This document shows, piece after piece, positions 1-11,898 of a DNA stretch of 64,000 nt. Position numbers and translations under genes: made by a program. The DNA is taken from NCBI GenBank assembly GCA_026874595.1, contig CM049313.1:50951659-51015658 (forward strand), given 5' to 3'. This stretch comes from Sipunculus nudus (lineage: Eukaryota; Annelida; Sipuncula; Golfingiida; Sipunculidae). Numbering within the stretch: position 1 is the stretch's first letter; each line of letters starts with the position of its first letter. Below the pieces are notes generated by a model that saw only the letters and a list, made by a program, of their open reading frames with translations, made no database searches and was not told where the DNA came from.

Positions 1-150
1 AACGCATGTGCATCGCCAAGGTTAAGCACCACAAATTATCATGTTAAGTGATGTTATGTTGATTTTATGGTTCTATGGGCCGGAGGCCTTTATACTTGAA
101 TAAACTATTTATTAATATTATTATTATTATTATTATTATGGTAAATATGA
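1..150. other. Window edge, no gene; short (TTA)n run
   Basis: No coding signal is visible. A TTA/ATT trinucleotide microsatellite occupies about 107-139. The stretch lies inside intron 2 of the minus-strand AMACR gene if that gene continues leftwards. Confidence 0.6.
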
Positions 151-2967
151 AACAAGTGACCCATGGGTCATGACGCTCAGCTGACTGGGAAGAGATTCGT
201 AAAAGGAAATTTTATCACCAGAATGGTAGTATATACCCATTCAACTGAAGCATCAAACAGATTAACCAACAGGCCAAGATTTAGTCTGTATTTATATATC
301 TCAAAAATAGAGAAAAATGTGTAAACTTTTAAAACTAGAATACGGGTAACCAACAAGTGACTACATGTATCTGCCAAAATCGGATAGTGAGGCATGGATT
401 GAGTGGCAAGGGGAAATAGAGTGAGGTATGTTGCATATTAGCATGGATGTCTGCAGCCTAAATGTGTATGTAGGTTGTGCCACCTACCACAAATCCAGAA
501 AGCTGTCCAAGTTGTATACACCTGCAAAATTTTAGGCAGAAAAGTCAAACCACTACATGTATATGAGCGATTTTTGCCCATGGCAGACAAACAGACAAAC
601 ACTGTGCAAAAATCTTTGCAGGTAACCCCTCCAGTTTTGTGTATGATAAAGACCTATGTGAGATCTAAACACATGCACAATTTTGGCCCAATCGGTCAAA
701 TGGTTCCTGAGATATTAGCTTGGATGTGTGCAGCGTTAACTAGAATGTAGGTGGCGCCACCTGTCATAAAATCAAGAAAGCTGTCCACGATGTATAAACC
801 TGCAAAATTTTAGGCAGTTATGTCGAACCACTACAGAGAAATGAGTAATTTTAGGCCACGGCAGACTACCAGACAGACGCTGTGCAAACATTGTTACAGG
901 TGGCGCCACCATTTTTTGTGTATGTTACAGAGCTATCAAAGGGCTACATTTGTATAAATTTTATTTCCTGATCGGTCAAATGGTTCCCGAGATATAAGCT
1001 TGGATGTCATCAGCGTGAACGTGAACGTAGGTGTTGCCACCTGTCATAAAATCAAGAAAGCTATCCTGGATGTATACACATGACGAATTTCAGGTGAATT
1101 AGTCAATTCGCTGCAGAGATATGAGTGATTTTAACCCAAGGCAGATGAACAGATGGACACTGTGCAAACATGGTTACAGGTGGCGCCACCATTTTTTGTG
1201 TATGTTATAAAGCAATCCAAGGGCTACATTTGTATCAATTTTATTTCCTGATCGGTCAAACGGTTCCCGAGATATGAGGGTTCATGAGTGGAAACAGACC
1301 CACAAATGGACACTGGATAGAGAGGAAAGGTCAGAGGTCAATGCAAATTGGTTAGGCACCAGTTCACATGTGACCCGATAATAGGTGTAAGTTTGGGAAA
1401 AATCGGTCCATTAGTCTCCGAGGAGCTCTCTGGAAACGAACGCCGCCGCGGCGGAGGAACTCGGTCAAAAACATAGTATCCGCAAAACTTCGTTTTGGCG
1501 GATACAAAAATACAGGTGGCTTGACCAGTCTGCAGAAACTAATAAAAACACTTAATGGTCAATATCCATGCAAAAAATCATGGTGATCTCTGCATTAGTT
1601 GTTCAGATACTTCAGTTTTTGTATCAAATTGTCCATTATTCTGAGGGATACTTCGGAGTCCTATAGCTTGAAGGATATGGGTAACAGAGACCTAATTTCA
1701 AGTTTCCACAGGCACCTTTCATGGGCCTCCTTGCATGACAAGAATGAAGATTCTAGGTCCAGTTGTTGCGATTTGTACCCTGTTGACAGATAACCACATC
1801 TTTAAAGGTCTCAAAAAAAAAGAAAAAAATTCGTAAAAATTTGAAAAAAAAATAGAGGTGGCACACCCAGTCTGCAGAAACTGATGGAACAGCTCATGAT
1901 CAATAAGTATGCCGAAAATCATGACCATCAGTGTTGTAGTTATTGAAATACTGCAGTTTTTGTATCAAATTTTCCATTATTCTGGGGGGGGGGGGTATTT
2001 TGGACCCATACAGCTTAAAGAATATGGGTAACAGAGACCTAATTTCAAGTTTCCATGGAGACTTTTCATGGGTCTCCCTGTGTGTCAAGAATAAAGATTC
2101 TTGGTCCAGTTTTTATGATTTGTGCCCTGTTAACAGATGTTCATATCTTTAAAGGTCTCAAAAATACAGAAAAATTTCGTAAAAAAAAACGAACAAATAC
2201 AGGTGGTGCCACCAGTCTGCAGAAACTTATGAAACACTCCATGATCAATATCCATGCAAACAATTATGGTTATCTCTGCATTAGTTGTTCAGATACTTTA
2301 GTTTTTGTATGAAATTTTTCACTATTCTGGGGGGTACTTTGGGGCCCCATAGCTCAAAGGATATGGGTAACAGAGACCTAATTTCTGGTTTCCAAGGAGA
2401 TTTTTCATGGACCTCTCAGTGTGTCAAGAATTAAGATTCTAAGTCCACTCTTTATGATTTGTGCCTTGTTAACAGATGTTCACATTTTTAAAGGTCTCAA
2501 AAATAGAGAAAAAAATTCGTAAAAAATCGAAAAATACAGGTGGCGCCACCAGTCTGCAGGAAGTGATGTAACATCTCATGATCAATATGTATGCCAAAAA
2601 TCATGACCATCAGTCAAGTAGTTAATGAGATATTGAAGTTTTTGTATGCAATTTTTGACTTTTCTGGGGGGGTACTTTGGGGCCACATAGCTCGAAGGAT
2701 ATGGGTAACAGAGACCTAATTTCTGGTTTCCAAGGAGATTTTTTATGGACCTCTCAGAATCCCAAGTTACAAGGTTCTAGGTCCAGCGGTTACAATTTGT
2801 GCCTGGTTAACGGACGGACAGACGGACAGACGGACAGACGGATGACGGACAAAGAGTGATCGCTATAGCTCAGATGACTTTCAGTCAGCTGAGCTAAAAA
2901 ACCAGACGGACGGACGACGGACAATGGACCATGACTATAGCTCAGATGACTTATAGTCAGCTGAGCT
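151..2967 (-). repeat. Helentron-like (HINE/pearl-type) repeat, family A, minus orientation
   Basis: Read on the minus strand, this begins at 2967 with the family A 5' motif AGCTCAGCTGAC. A (GTCY)n block follows, then a long non-coding core. It closes with the inverted copy of the start motif, the palindrome TGACCCATGGGTCA and a TTGTT end at 151. A second copy of the 5' motif plus (GTCY)n lies at 2895, so the 5' end is duplicated head to tail. The core is made of diverged tandem units. A unit of about 345 bp recurs at roughly 1690, 2040, 2380 and 2720, and another of about 290 bp recurs between 430 and 1250 and carries the palindrome GGTGGCGCCACC (750, 899, 1179, 2539). Short open frames here do not resemble proteins. 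The Helentron assignment is inferred from architecture; no transposase is encoded. Confidence 0.6.
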
Positions 2968-3148
2968 AAAAATGTATACATGTAAATCCTTCTGTCATAC
3001 CTATGTCATCTAGGTTTGTGCAGTTCAGAAATTTTCAGAACCTGTCTAACAATACCACCTATCTATTATGACCATATAACAGACCACTTGAGCCCAGTCC
3101 TTTGGGTGGCTATATAAGACAGGTTTGACTGTACTTGAAATGACCTAC

Positions 3149-3927
3149 CTGTTCTGAATGGTTCTATCAGCACATCAGCCTTTGAGCATAGCTTCCTGAC
3201 AATTTCTTGTCCCTCAGGTATCTTCATGTTCACTGCTATACATTTTTTACCCCGGGCCAGCCGATCTGATTCTGTCTGAAATCCTCCTCCTACCTGGAGT
3301 AATACAATTCCACATACAAATTTGATTGTTTAAGTAGAATCCCATGGTTGGCTATTCAAAACAGGCAAAAAAGTACTCTTTTCTTAATATGTTATGTATA
3401 TAAATGTTAATTGTTAAATGGAGGATGCTGCACCATAAAAAAAAGTTTTTTATTTGACAAAGGCTATAGGACACAATTAACGTAAACACAACATGTATCC
3501 GTTGTGGAAAAAGTGTCCTGAACGGTAGGCCCTAATTCTACAGTTGAACCGAGTCGTTTTATGTGTCGGCAAGGATTCTATACTCAGACCCAAACTAAAT
3601 TCAAAGGAAAAATTAAGTATGAGTATTGCCTTGGTGCAAGGCTGAGAAATACACAATGGGGCAGTGGCACCCGGGCCATAACCCATACTCAATAGCATTT
3701 TAGTTTTGAACACATAACAAGTATGAGTACCGCAAATTTTTTGAAGGTCTCCTATACTGCACTTTTACCATAAAATATATATAAAACTATAAAAACTACA
3801 TGAAAGTTTAGAAAAATACCCTGTCAACTTTGATGACACTTGCTCCAAAATCTGCCAGCAACATACCACAGAAAGGGCCTGGTGCCAACCCAGCCATCTC
3901 AACAACCCGGATACCTTTCAAAGCCAT
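3149..3927 (-). CDS. AMACR: Alpha-methylacyl-CoA racemase, first two coding exons (partial)
   Basis: AMACR is a family III CoA-transferase-fold enzyme that interconverts R and S 2-methylacyl-CoA esters in peroxisomes and mitochondria for branched-chain fatty acid and bile-acid oxidation. Coding exon 1 is 3927 down to 3820: ATG followed by 36 codons, with the family N-terminus ([20 protein letters not shown], then [16 protein letters not shown]). It ends at a GTATTT donor in phase 0. Coding exon 2 is 3293 down to 3149, 48 codons plus one base. It follows a CTCCAG acceptor and ends in a GTAGGT donor, encoding the segment that includes RLARGKK and [11 protein letters not shown]. These match the start of vertebrate AMACR without gaps of note. 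The active-site His and Asp lie in later exons, outside the window to the left. The 526-bp intron between the exons holds no recognisable feature. No disruption is seen, so the gene is probably functional. Confidence 0.9.
3294..3819 (-). other. AMACR intron 1
   Basis: Spliced out between coding exons 1 and 2, with minus-strand donor GTATTT and acceptor CTCCAG. A 78-codon reverse frame within it has no recognisable homology and crosses no exon signal. Nothing else is seen. Confidence 0.8.
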
Positions 3928-4394
3928 CGTCCTAACGTCTACAGGCCAAAAATTCAGCTTAATCTCACTCTATAATGAGTAATAAAACTAAGTGACTTCG
4001 TTTAGTAGTTTCGCACAGGGCATGGTTCAAAGTTCACCAAGTGACATTACAAGGGCCAAAGTGTTTGGTTTGTCGTCTGCTCTTTTTTTTCTGATTCTAG
4101 AAACGCCGAAATATACAGGCATCTGGATATGTTGAGGCAAAAGGCCGTTTCGGCCTAATGCTAAAACGGCACATAATTACAGAAGCTCCTTTAATTAAAA
4201 AAGGATTTCATCGACGTCTAAAATCAAACATCGATTACTTTTCAGAAAAATGTTGAAATTACAGGTAATTTGTATTTGCATTGTCGCAAAAAGCATGTTG
4301 TTGACCTCCTTAACTGTCGATGAAATGAGTCCGCCAGAGAGCCGTAAATTAGTTATATGATTTACCGCGAGATGGCAATACCTGCTCTAAGCGT
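3928..4394 (-). promoter_or_regulatory. AMACR 5' flank (5' UTR and presumed promoter)
   Basis: Immediately upstream of the AMACR start on the minus strand. No TATA box at a convincing distance and no clear 5' UTR splice junction could be identified. The regulatory role is inferred only from position. Confidence 0.35.
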
Positions 4395-4795
4395 TGCGGT
4401 GTAGGATTTTTCCCACAGATAATAGAAAACAACACAGAATTTTAGGTTTAAATTACCATTTGCCGAAATATCTGTCCTTTATATTATACTGCCAGTCTGA
4501 TAGTTACACGTTATAAACAGGGAGCTAGAAGGGTCGCAGCAGGCTACTGAACTTCGCCTTATGTCGATTATCCTTTAGCCCCTTAATTAACTCGTCTAAA
4601 TGACTAAACCTAGTGCTGACCAGACGTGTGCCACTAGGCCAACGGCTGCATCATTCAAGTGCACGCAGAAGAGTGAGGAGGCCTGAACATTCCCGGCCGT
4701 AGCCCAGCCTACTTTACAATAGGGATGGCCTATTAATGGGCCAGTCCAAATACTGATAGCTGACGGGTAGTAGGCCGGATGTCTTACAGCGGCAC
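4395..4795 (+). repeat. Dispersed repeat, copy 1 (inverted partner at 11899-12846)
   Basis: About 400 bp here recur in reverse complement at 11899-12846. Shared landmarks include TAGGATTTTTCCCACAGATA (4411), CCATTTGCCGAAATATCTGT (4457), GGGAGCTAGAAGGGTCGC (4520) and AAGTGCACGCAGAAGAGTGA (4658). The partner copy is interrupted by a separate inverted-repeat element; this one is not. No protein is encoded. Confidence 0.75.
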
Positions 4796-6149
4796 AGCAA
4801 GAGCAAGTTTGATGACTTTGAGCTGGAAGAATAATATTCTTAACCACTCTATCTACTTTTGCAATTTTAATTAAGCTTATCCGAAGAAAAATTCCATGCT
4901 CAAGTGACATATTAGAGGTACTGGTATGTGTCGATCAGTACATTTACAATTACGCTCCCGAGGCAGCGGAAATCTTGCGCTTCTAAAGAAGCAACTGATT
5001 TTCACGCTGCCAGCTGTGACCGTTTATGATATATTTAGACACCAGGTGGCGGTTTGTTGTCCACTGAAATAAACGTGCATACGATGTGACAAGCAGCCAA
5101 TCAGATGCCAAAAAAAAAACACTCAACAGGCATCCTGGCTCCGCCCATTGCCGCGCTTCAAGCGCCGTTTGATGAGTTTCCGGTCGAATTTAAATTGCTC
5201 CCTCTGCATTCTCGCATCATCGACCGATTCGATTATGACATTATGACTGTGTTAGCGTAGCCATGTATCTGTTGTCTGCAGAACTGAAACCAGCCAGCGA
5301 GGTGTGCACGCAGCCTTTGTTGTTACGTTTCGTTTGAATTACAGCTCACCGGCCGAGCATCCTATGTGCCAAGGCCCTAAGCAAACCACGTCAGGGGCAA
5401 TTCTCTCTGAGCCTGTGGCCTGTTTAGACGGTTACGCTGGGGGAGGAACTGTCACTCAAAAAGAAATGAATATGATGGGCTCCGTGTATTCCTCGCTTGG
5501 CTTTGTCTTCCAGCACAAAGTTTAATCTGATTGGACAAAAATACAGTGCTCCCCTCTGGTGTTGCAAAGCAGGATACGAGGTCATAACAAACAGCGCCTT
5601 ACGATATAGGAAGTAGCCCTATAGGTAAAGCGCTGTGTAAAGAGCGTAATTTACAATAAACAAATGCTACTATTATAACAACCTTGCCGTATATGTAATA
5701 AAATCTCAACCACCACAGCTGTATTTCAGCAGAAAATAAAATATTTGATTTTTGCTATATTGTCAACTGGCTTGATAAAAAACTGAATTGGTAACATTCT
5801 TTGATGTATAATCTAATGGATCGACATACGAAGATGGAATAAACCGGGCCAAGGTGGAACCGTCATTAATGTAAAAATGATTAAATGCATCTGCAGTTAT
5901 CTATCCATCAGAAGTAGTTGTTCCATTATGATTAATTTTTGTTGAGTACACTGGAATTTTTTTTCTTGGTTAATTAGTTCCTTGAATATAGACCGTGATA
6001 TTTTATTACACCCTTAAGATCAGTGTTAAATATATTTGTAAGAGTCAAGCGTGGAACAAAGGGGTTCTTAATTGATGCACACCATGCCTAAAGCTGTGTT
6101 TCTGTGTGTGTCTATACGTATAATACTATTTCATACTTAACACCGTTTT
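4796..6149. other. Intergenic; GC-richer island with CCAAT and GC-box motifs
   Basis: About 5040-5560 is clearly GC-richer than its surroundings. It contains a CCAAT motif (5097), a CTCCGCCC GC-box-like motif (5141) and a second, reversed CCAAT (5530). A 73-codon plus-strand frame (5304-5525) lies inside it, with no recognisable family. This could be a promoter and first exon of an unidentified transcript or a fragment of a repeat. 5560-6149 is AT-rich and shows nothing. Confidence 0.35.
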
Positions 6150-7290
6150 ATACCAGGAACAGGACGGACAAAAGCGTCCTGTAGCGTATGCTGGCCGTAG
6201 TATCCAGTTCATAAAATAAAATTTCTTGCCCTAAATTGTGCTATACAGACAAATTTAATGAGTGTTTATGTGGGTCAGAGTCTATAACGATAACAATACT
6301 TTGACTTAGGCCAAAAAAAATTAAAGGTATGGTTCTCAGGCACCGCCCGCATCAATTTTAAACGCCCGCATCAAACATTTTTATTTTGATTTTCAATAAA
6401 AACTTTCCAATTTCGAGCTGCTGCCGCTCCGACATTTCTTTCAAGAAGATAAAACCATACAATTTCCTTTGTTTTGTAGTGCTTTTACTTATTTAGCAAA
6501 ATAAAACTGTTATTTTCATGCTTTTCCCTTATCATATGACATTTTTATCGAAACATACCAAAAAAAATTAAAATAAAAAAAGCGCCCGCCCGCATTGATT
6601 TCTGAAAAAAAGTGCCTGAGAACCATACCTTTTTTTATTTTGGCCTTATACGTACTTTCTTTCGCCAGGTTAGATGCCAACGGGCAACGTCGGGTCGCTG
6701 AGTTTGCAAACAACAATTTCAATATAAAATACTAGTATAAGACTGGTAAGCACAATATTGCGGATGCAATGTCCAGAATTGCCAGGGCAATCAGAAACCT
6801 AGAACAGAGTGAACAGGATATTCCTGAGAGTCTAGTTAAAGCTATTTGCCAGGCAGCTCTTGTAACTCCTCTAGTTTCTATCAATGCTATCATCATGTAC
6901 CACCATCATGAGCCATCAATGCTCTGTAACTTATCAGCAACTTCACCTGTGGACGGAGTTCATGACATTCGCTCCGAGCAGGTCAAAGACCCCATTTTGG
7001 GCCCATTTGTACTCCGTCTCTAACATGGATGTAGAATTATAAGGCATAGCCTAAAACGATCAAAGGAAATGGCCATTGCTTAAAAGGTTGAATTCCTTGA
7101 TGTTGCGTGATGGAATTCTATACCCTGAATGTCAGTCCAATAGTGATACTGTGCATCTGCTACTAGTTCCAGGTAGTCTCAAACAAGAGGCATTAGCTGG
7201 TGTCCATGATAAAGTTGGTAATCTCGGTCGCACTCGTACCATACATTTAGCACAAAACCGGTTTAAACTGGCCTGCTATGACACGTAAAA
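6150..7290 (+). pseudogene. Ty3/gypsy polyprotein fragment (RNase H to integrase zinc finger), broken
   Basis: Remnant of a Ty3/gypsy LTR-retrotransposon pol gene. About 6155-6205 encodes EQDGQKRPVAYAGRS, typical of the gypsy RNase H start. After a MITE insertion, 6665-6730 encodes the end of the RNase H region (LDANGQRRVAEFANNN). This is followed by KTGKHNIADAMSR, the usual junction to integrase, at about 6740-6780. Then 7076-7288 encodes an integrase N-terminal zinc-finger segment (LGRTRTIHLAQNRF). An in-frame TAG lies near 6731, and there are a stop at 7021 and a frame change before 7076. RT, integrase core, gag and LTRs are absent. It is a dead fragment. Confidence 0.7.
6309..6645. mobile_element. 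MITE with about 33-bp TIRs and TTA target duplication
   Basis: A 337-bp element bounded by inverted repeats. The left arm from 6309 contains GGTATGGTTCTCAGGCAC, and the right arm ending at 6645 is its reverse complement, both starting GGCC plus an A-rich run. TTA flanks both sides (6306-6308 and 6646-6648), which fits a 3-bp target duplication of the PIF/Harbinger type. The element sits inside the gypsy fragment. It has no coding capacity. Family assignment rests only on the 3-bp TTA. Confidence 0.7.
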
Positions 7291-9059
7291 CTCCCCTCAA
7301 GTAGAGGCCATTCTGCTTACTTGAGATTCGATGATTGTGAGGTAGAACACAACAACCGGTAAATGGCGTTTAACTGCCGAATATATATGTCAGACCTTTT
7401 TACTCGATATTTAGGATATGTTATCAAGGGCGTGCGCAGGATTTTAGCATAGGGGAGGCTCTAGACCGCAGAAATTCTGATGGGACACCCCCCCCCCCCC
7501 CCCGGCAAAGACAGTCGACACTCGCGCCAAGATCTATATAATTACCCCCCCCCCCCCCCCCCCCTCGGATGTCATTAGATTGTATTAAAGCCAGTTTCTA
7601 CTGATTTTTCCTAGAGTTAGGCCTATTTCGCGTCAGAGATGACAGTCACTGACGATTGGTAATATGTCTTTATTCGATCAAATCATTTAGATGAATTATA
7701 ACTAAATGATGTTTGAGTAGAAAGGATATATTTATTTCAGTTTTCTGGAGATAATATGTTGACGCTCTGAATGAGACTTTAAGCAGGGCCTCCTAGCAAT
7801 ACAAAAGGTTTCCGGTCCCCTCCTTTTTCTTCGTTAAACATTCAGTTTTGCGGATGTAATAAACTCTTTATTCGATTCAAATCCAAGGCGATCTACTTAT
7901 TGAAGCGGTTTACTAAAGAATGGTCTGTAACAGAGGGATATATAGTATTGTCCATTTAACGCTACGTATATTCTCATATAATATATATATACTTTATCCA
8001 CCATGCTAAACTGAAAAAAAAATCATATATGGAAGTCTTAGCAGGCAGCCCTGTAACCTCAGGCCCAAGGCAAGCATCCAACAAGAGGTTACCCACACTG
8101 CAGTCTGTGCTTCTCATGCTATATGTACTATCAACAACAATACTATCACAATAACGACAAAACCAATTGAAACTTGGAAGAAGAATAAAAATACAGGAGT
8201 ATAATAAGGGGTTAAAAAATTTTGATAAATCATCACGTGTCGCCGCAGCAATGTCGAGTGCAGATGCGTCTGACTGTCACATACATTGACAGGTGTAAGA
8301 TCAGCAGTGGAAGCTGTGTCGATGGCCACAGTGATTCTGTGACAACCTATTTCTTTTTCAACAGCTCACGGTTTACATATATCAGCTTGCATCATGTTCC
8401 ACCAAACAGATGAAAGGAACTACCAAAGTTTTGTTTACTTTCTGGGGAAATTCGTCATATATGATAAAATTGTTTAAAAATAAATAAGACCAGACCTATA
8501 ATTGCTCGTATTAATTTGAATATTGATATTTTGCATCTCAAACGCATCCATCCTGATCTTTCACAATAATAGGAAGTTGATAATCGACAAGATATACATA
8601 GCATACATACATATAGAGAACTCGGGATTTAAAAACAAAATGAAAGCGACCCCCCCCCCCCCCCACCCACTCACACACAAAGAAAAGCACCCAGATAAAA
8701 AAATGTGAAATGAAAGGTGCCTCTTCACTGAATCCTTTTACATTCCACGTGAATCAGTTAATAAATTTGGTTTCTTGAATAATTATATTTACGAACATTT
8801 AACAAAAGTAATTAACATACCTACATTTTATACCTGATCTAAAATTAAAACAGAGTAAAAGAGTGAAATGAAAACAAACGGGATGTACTTTCGGAAAGGA
8901 AGTGTACGCTTTCCAAGTCCCTCCGGACCATGTAAAGAGAATGCAAATTAATATTATTTTGGTTAATTTCTTCCATTTACAGATCTGTTGTACATATAAG
9001 ATTTACCATTCTGTTATACCGTAACTATTGTGTACCATTACTCAGGTTTTTCTACATTT
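7291..9059. other. Intergenic, repeat-derived; poly-C tracts
   Basis: Holds homopolymer C runs at about 7488-7503, 7544-7564 and 8650-8664, and a CAAGGGCGTGCGCAG motif at 7425 that resembles the left end of a hAT-type element. No gene is recognised; frames here are short and AT-rich. Confidence 0.4.
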
Positions 9060-9900
9060 CCATGCATGCTAATGGGCCTTAAGAACTCCTGGTTCAACCA
9101 GTCTCTTTGGACCCGACGGGTTAAAACCTATATAAACTAGCTCATGCTTTTTAAGACAATTTTTAAGACAATTGGGAGGCTTTAAATTGAGTCCTCAAGC
9201 CTGTGTTTATGCCCTTAGAAACTACACTGGGTCCGAGTCCCCATATACAGCCCTTCCGATCACTTCCGATCAAAACTATATATACTTGTATATATAAGCT
9301 AACACCAAAGAGAAAATACAAAGTTCCGCATTAACAAGCATATAGCCGAGCTCCTTTGAGTCGTCCTGGATGATGGCAGCTATATATAAATGCAAATTAA
9401 GATAAAAGTCAAAAGAGGTTTTCCCATTTTCAAGTATTTTCTTCACATAGGAAACTCCCGACGGGCCCGGGCCCCTTTGGATGACTCACTTTTAGAAACC
9501 CTATATTTACGTAAAACACGTGACTTCATCATTTTCGAGCTTTTTCTTGTTCCTCATTGGAAATTCCTAAGCTAAAATAAAATCAAGTAAACTTCTATAT
9601 TTTCAAACATTTCATTTGACCTTATTGGAAATTCCTTGCCGGTACGGATCCCTTAATTTAGACCCATTAACTTGGATTAAAAAAAAACTCCAGATACAGG
9701 TTTCTTAAATAACAAACGGGATGCGCATTTCTGTCGCCCTATATCGGACCCTATATATGGGGTCTCCTTACTAAAATTTATAATAGCTAAATATAAAAAC
9801 TAAATAAGACTTCTACATTTTCAAACATATTTTTCTATTCTATAGGAAATTCCAGGTCGATTGGCCACCCTTTGGGCCCGTCGTGCCCCCGTTACGGTGT
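9060..9900. repeat. Diverged tandem repeat, period about 200 bp
   Basis: A unit containing GGAAA(T/C)TCC followed by a GC-rich stretch (GGGCCCG-type) and an ATTTTCAAA lead-in recurs at about 9450, 9630 and 9840, with a weaker relative near 9090. Copies are strongly diverged. No coding potential is seen. Confidence 0.45.
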
Positions 9901-10491
9901 ATACCTGCCGAGTTCACCGCTCATAGGACCTGCTTTAAATTAGATAAAAACCGGCGGGGATTGAACACCACACACTGACGTTACCTGAAACAATCACAGA
10001 ACCAGTTGTTTAATGGCTAACGGCCAGAACGATCGTGCTCCCTGACCTATGCATGAGCAGCGGATTATATTGAGGATTGTGTTTGGTCCATTAAATCTAC
10101 TACAGGGTGTCATCTTATACTGTTACTAAATCAAAAGTTTTAATTATAGGCCCTGGGCCTGACAAACACAACTTTTTTTATGTTATTTTGTACAAGGTTT
10201 AGGCACGCCCTGGCAATTTACGAAATTGGGTGCGCCCTATAAATTTGAACAGATTTTAGGGGGGGGCGCGCCTGTTGCGGCCCCCTCTAAACACGCCCCT
10301 GGTTAAAATTGTGGTTGATAATGAACCATTGTCCACCAAGAGATCTCCCAACATATACACCTTGGAATGTCGATGTCTACATTTTCATAGAAGGGGAGAG
10401 TATAACGGGAACTTGTATACTCATACCTGATAAAGTTCATGGTCCGTTATTCACTTCATGTTTTCTAGTCAGGCATCTTTGTTATTCTTAA
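9901..10491. other. Intergenic, no gene seen
   Basis: AT-rich with one G tract near 10259-10266. The sequence ACACGCCCCTG ending at 10301 could be a hAT-type right end pairing with 7425, but no matching 8-bp target duplication was found. Confidence 0.35.
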
Positions 10492-11120
10492 AAGGAAAAA
10501 AACAAACTGGCGCGGGCGGCACGCGTGCGGCAAAGTCGCTTTCCTATATATGATTTATGACAAAACACACTGGCGCGGGCGGCACGCGGGCGGGCACGCG
10601 GCGAGTTTCTGCGAACACTTTCGGTGAGATTTTGCCGCGTGCCGATTTCATGTATATATATATAAATAATATATATATTGTGTCTGTTGAAAATCAATTA
10701 AAAGACATTTAATTTACACACTTATTTGTATACATCAATATATAGATAAGTATATAAGTAAATATAACATATATAACAACCATACATATAGACATATGCA
10801 TGTTTATTTATAATTCCTTGATATGTTATGACAAGCATATATTTACATAGAAACGTATTGTTTTTTATAATAAATCATAATTATTGTTCAATGAGTGATA
10901 TCATTACTTTTCATGAAATTTACACTCTACAGAGGCATATTCTTCAACAAACATATAGTATAAAATACCACAAAAAGGTCTCGATATTCCACAGCTATTT
11001 CACAAAATTTGCCGTGTGCCGCCCGCGCCAGTCTGTTTTGAAAATGCCGCGTACCTGCCGCATGAACGCTTGTCGCCCGCTTGCCGCACGCGTGCCGCCC
11101 GCGCCAGTGTGGTTTTGCCT
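10492..11120. mobile_element. Non-autonomous TIR element with duplicated GC-rich arms
   Basis: About 620 bp bounded by a GC-rich inverted repeat: ACTGGCGCGGGCGGCACGCG at 10507 on the left, and its complement near 11080-11110 on the right. Each arm carries a second, subterminal copy in the same relative orientation (about 10568 on the left, about 11017-11036 on the right). The element therefore has two nested inverted pairs around an AT-rich core. No transposase is present. The superfamily is not clear and a target duplication could not be fixed. Confidence 0.65.
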
Positions 11121-11898
11121 TTACTCGAGATCTTCATTTTATTGGTTCATATAGGGTCCTACTTTTTTTTATATGAACCGTAACCTCTTTTTATTAGGTA
11201 TTCCTTAAAGCGCCATCTGTTGTCGGGTTTTTAAGTCTCGATTGTTAGATAACGCCTTTCTGACATTCAAACTTGAGGAGGAAAGCACGTCCCTTAATTA
11301 TATACTTATGTGATTTTTCAGCTGATCGTGTTATTTGTTCATATCTCGTCTATTATTTAAACAGAATAGCCATTCTCTGTGTGAAAGGATATATCATACT
11401 AGAAACCTTAGTTACATTATTAGTAAAGTAATAATGCCCAGTTTGGCCATGGCACCGCTTTATTAGTAGATGTAATAATAAGTCATGGAGCTACGTACTT
11501 TTGCAATGTCGCATGCACCTTGAGCAATGTATAATAATTGATTATCACATACGTGTATGTCTGAACTGTCAGATCTGCCAGAAGAATAGTGGTTCAGTCT
11601 ATCTAGCAGAAGTAAAAAAAAAATACTGAATTGACGTTATTTTACCGGGTATTCCTTGGTTCACGCATGCTTATATACGCATTGTAACGCACATACTCAT
11701 TGACTTTTAATGTATTCTGCAATATAATGTATTATTTATAAATTACAAAGGATTGAAATTCAAAGAGTAAATGGATCCTAGACTTAAAAGCGTTCGATAC
11801 TGTAAATTACAAAGCAGAAATCTACTTGGAGCTTATATATTATCGACGCAGCACTTGCTCCATGGAAGTATTTTTGACCTGTGTGTTGGGTTCCTGTG
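11121..11898. other. Intergenic, no gene seen
   Basis: AT-rich sequence with no recognisable coding, RNA or terminal-repeat signal. Confidence 0.5.

Noticed and set aside
151-2967. Further AMACR exons inside the left repeat
   Set aside because: No frame on the minus strand resembles the next AMACR segment; the region is repetitive, so the following exons should lie left of the window.
7425-10301. One 2.9-kb hAT element from CAAGGGCGTGCGCAG to ACACGCCCCTG
   Set aside because: Ends match only loosely, no 8-bp target duplication was found, and the interior is heterogeneous; kept only as a note.
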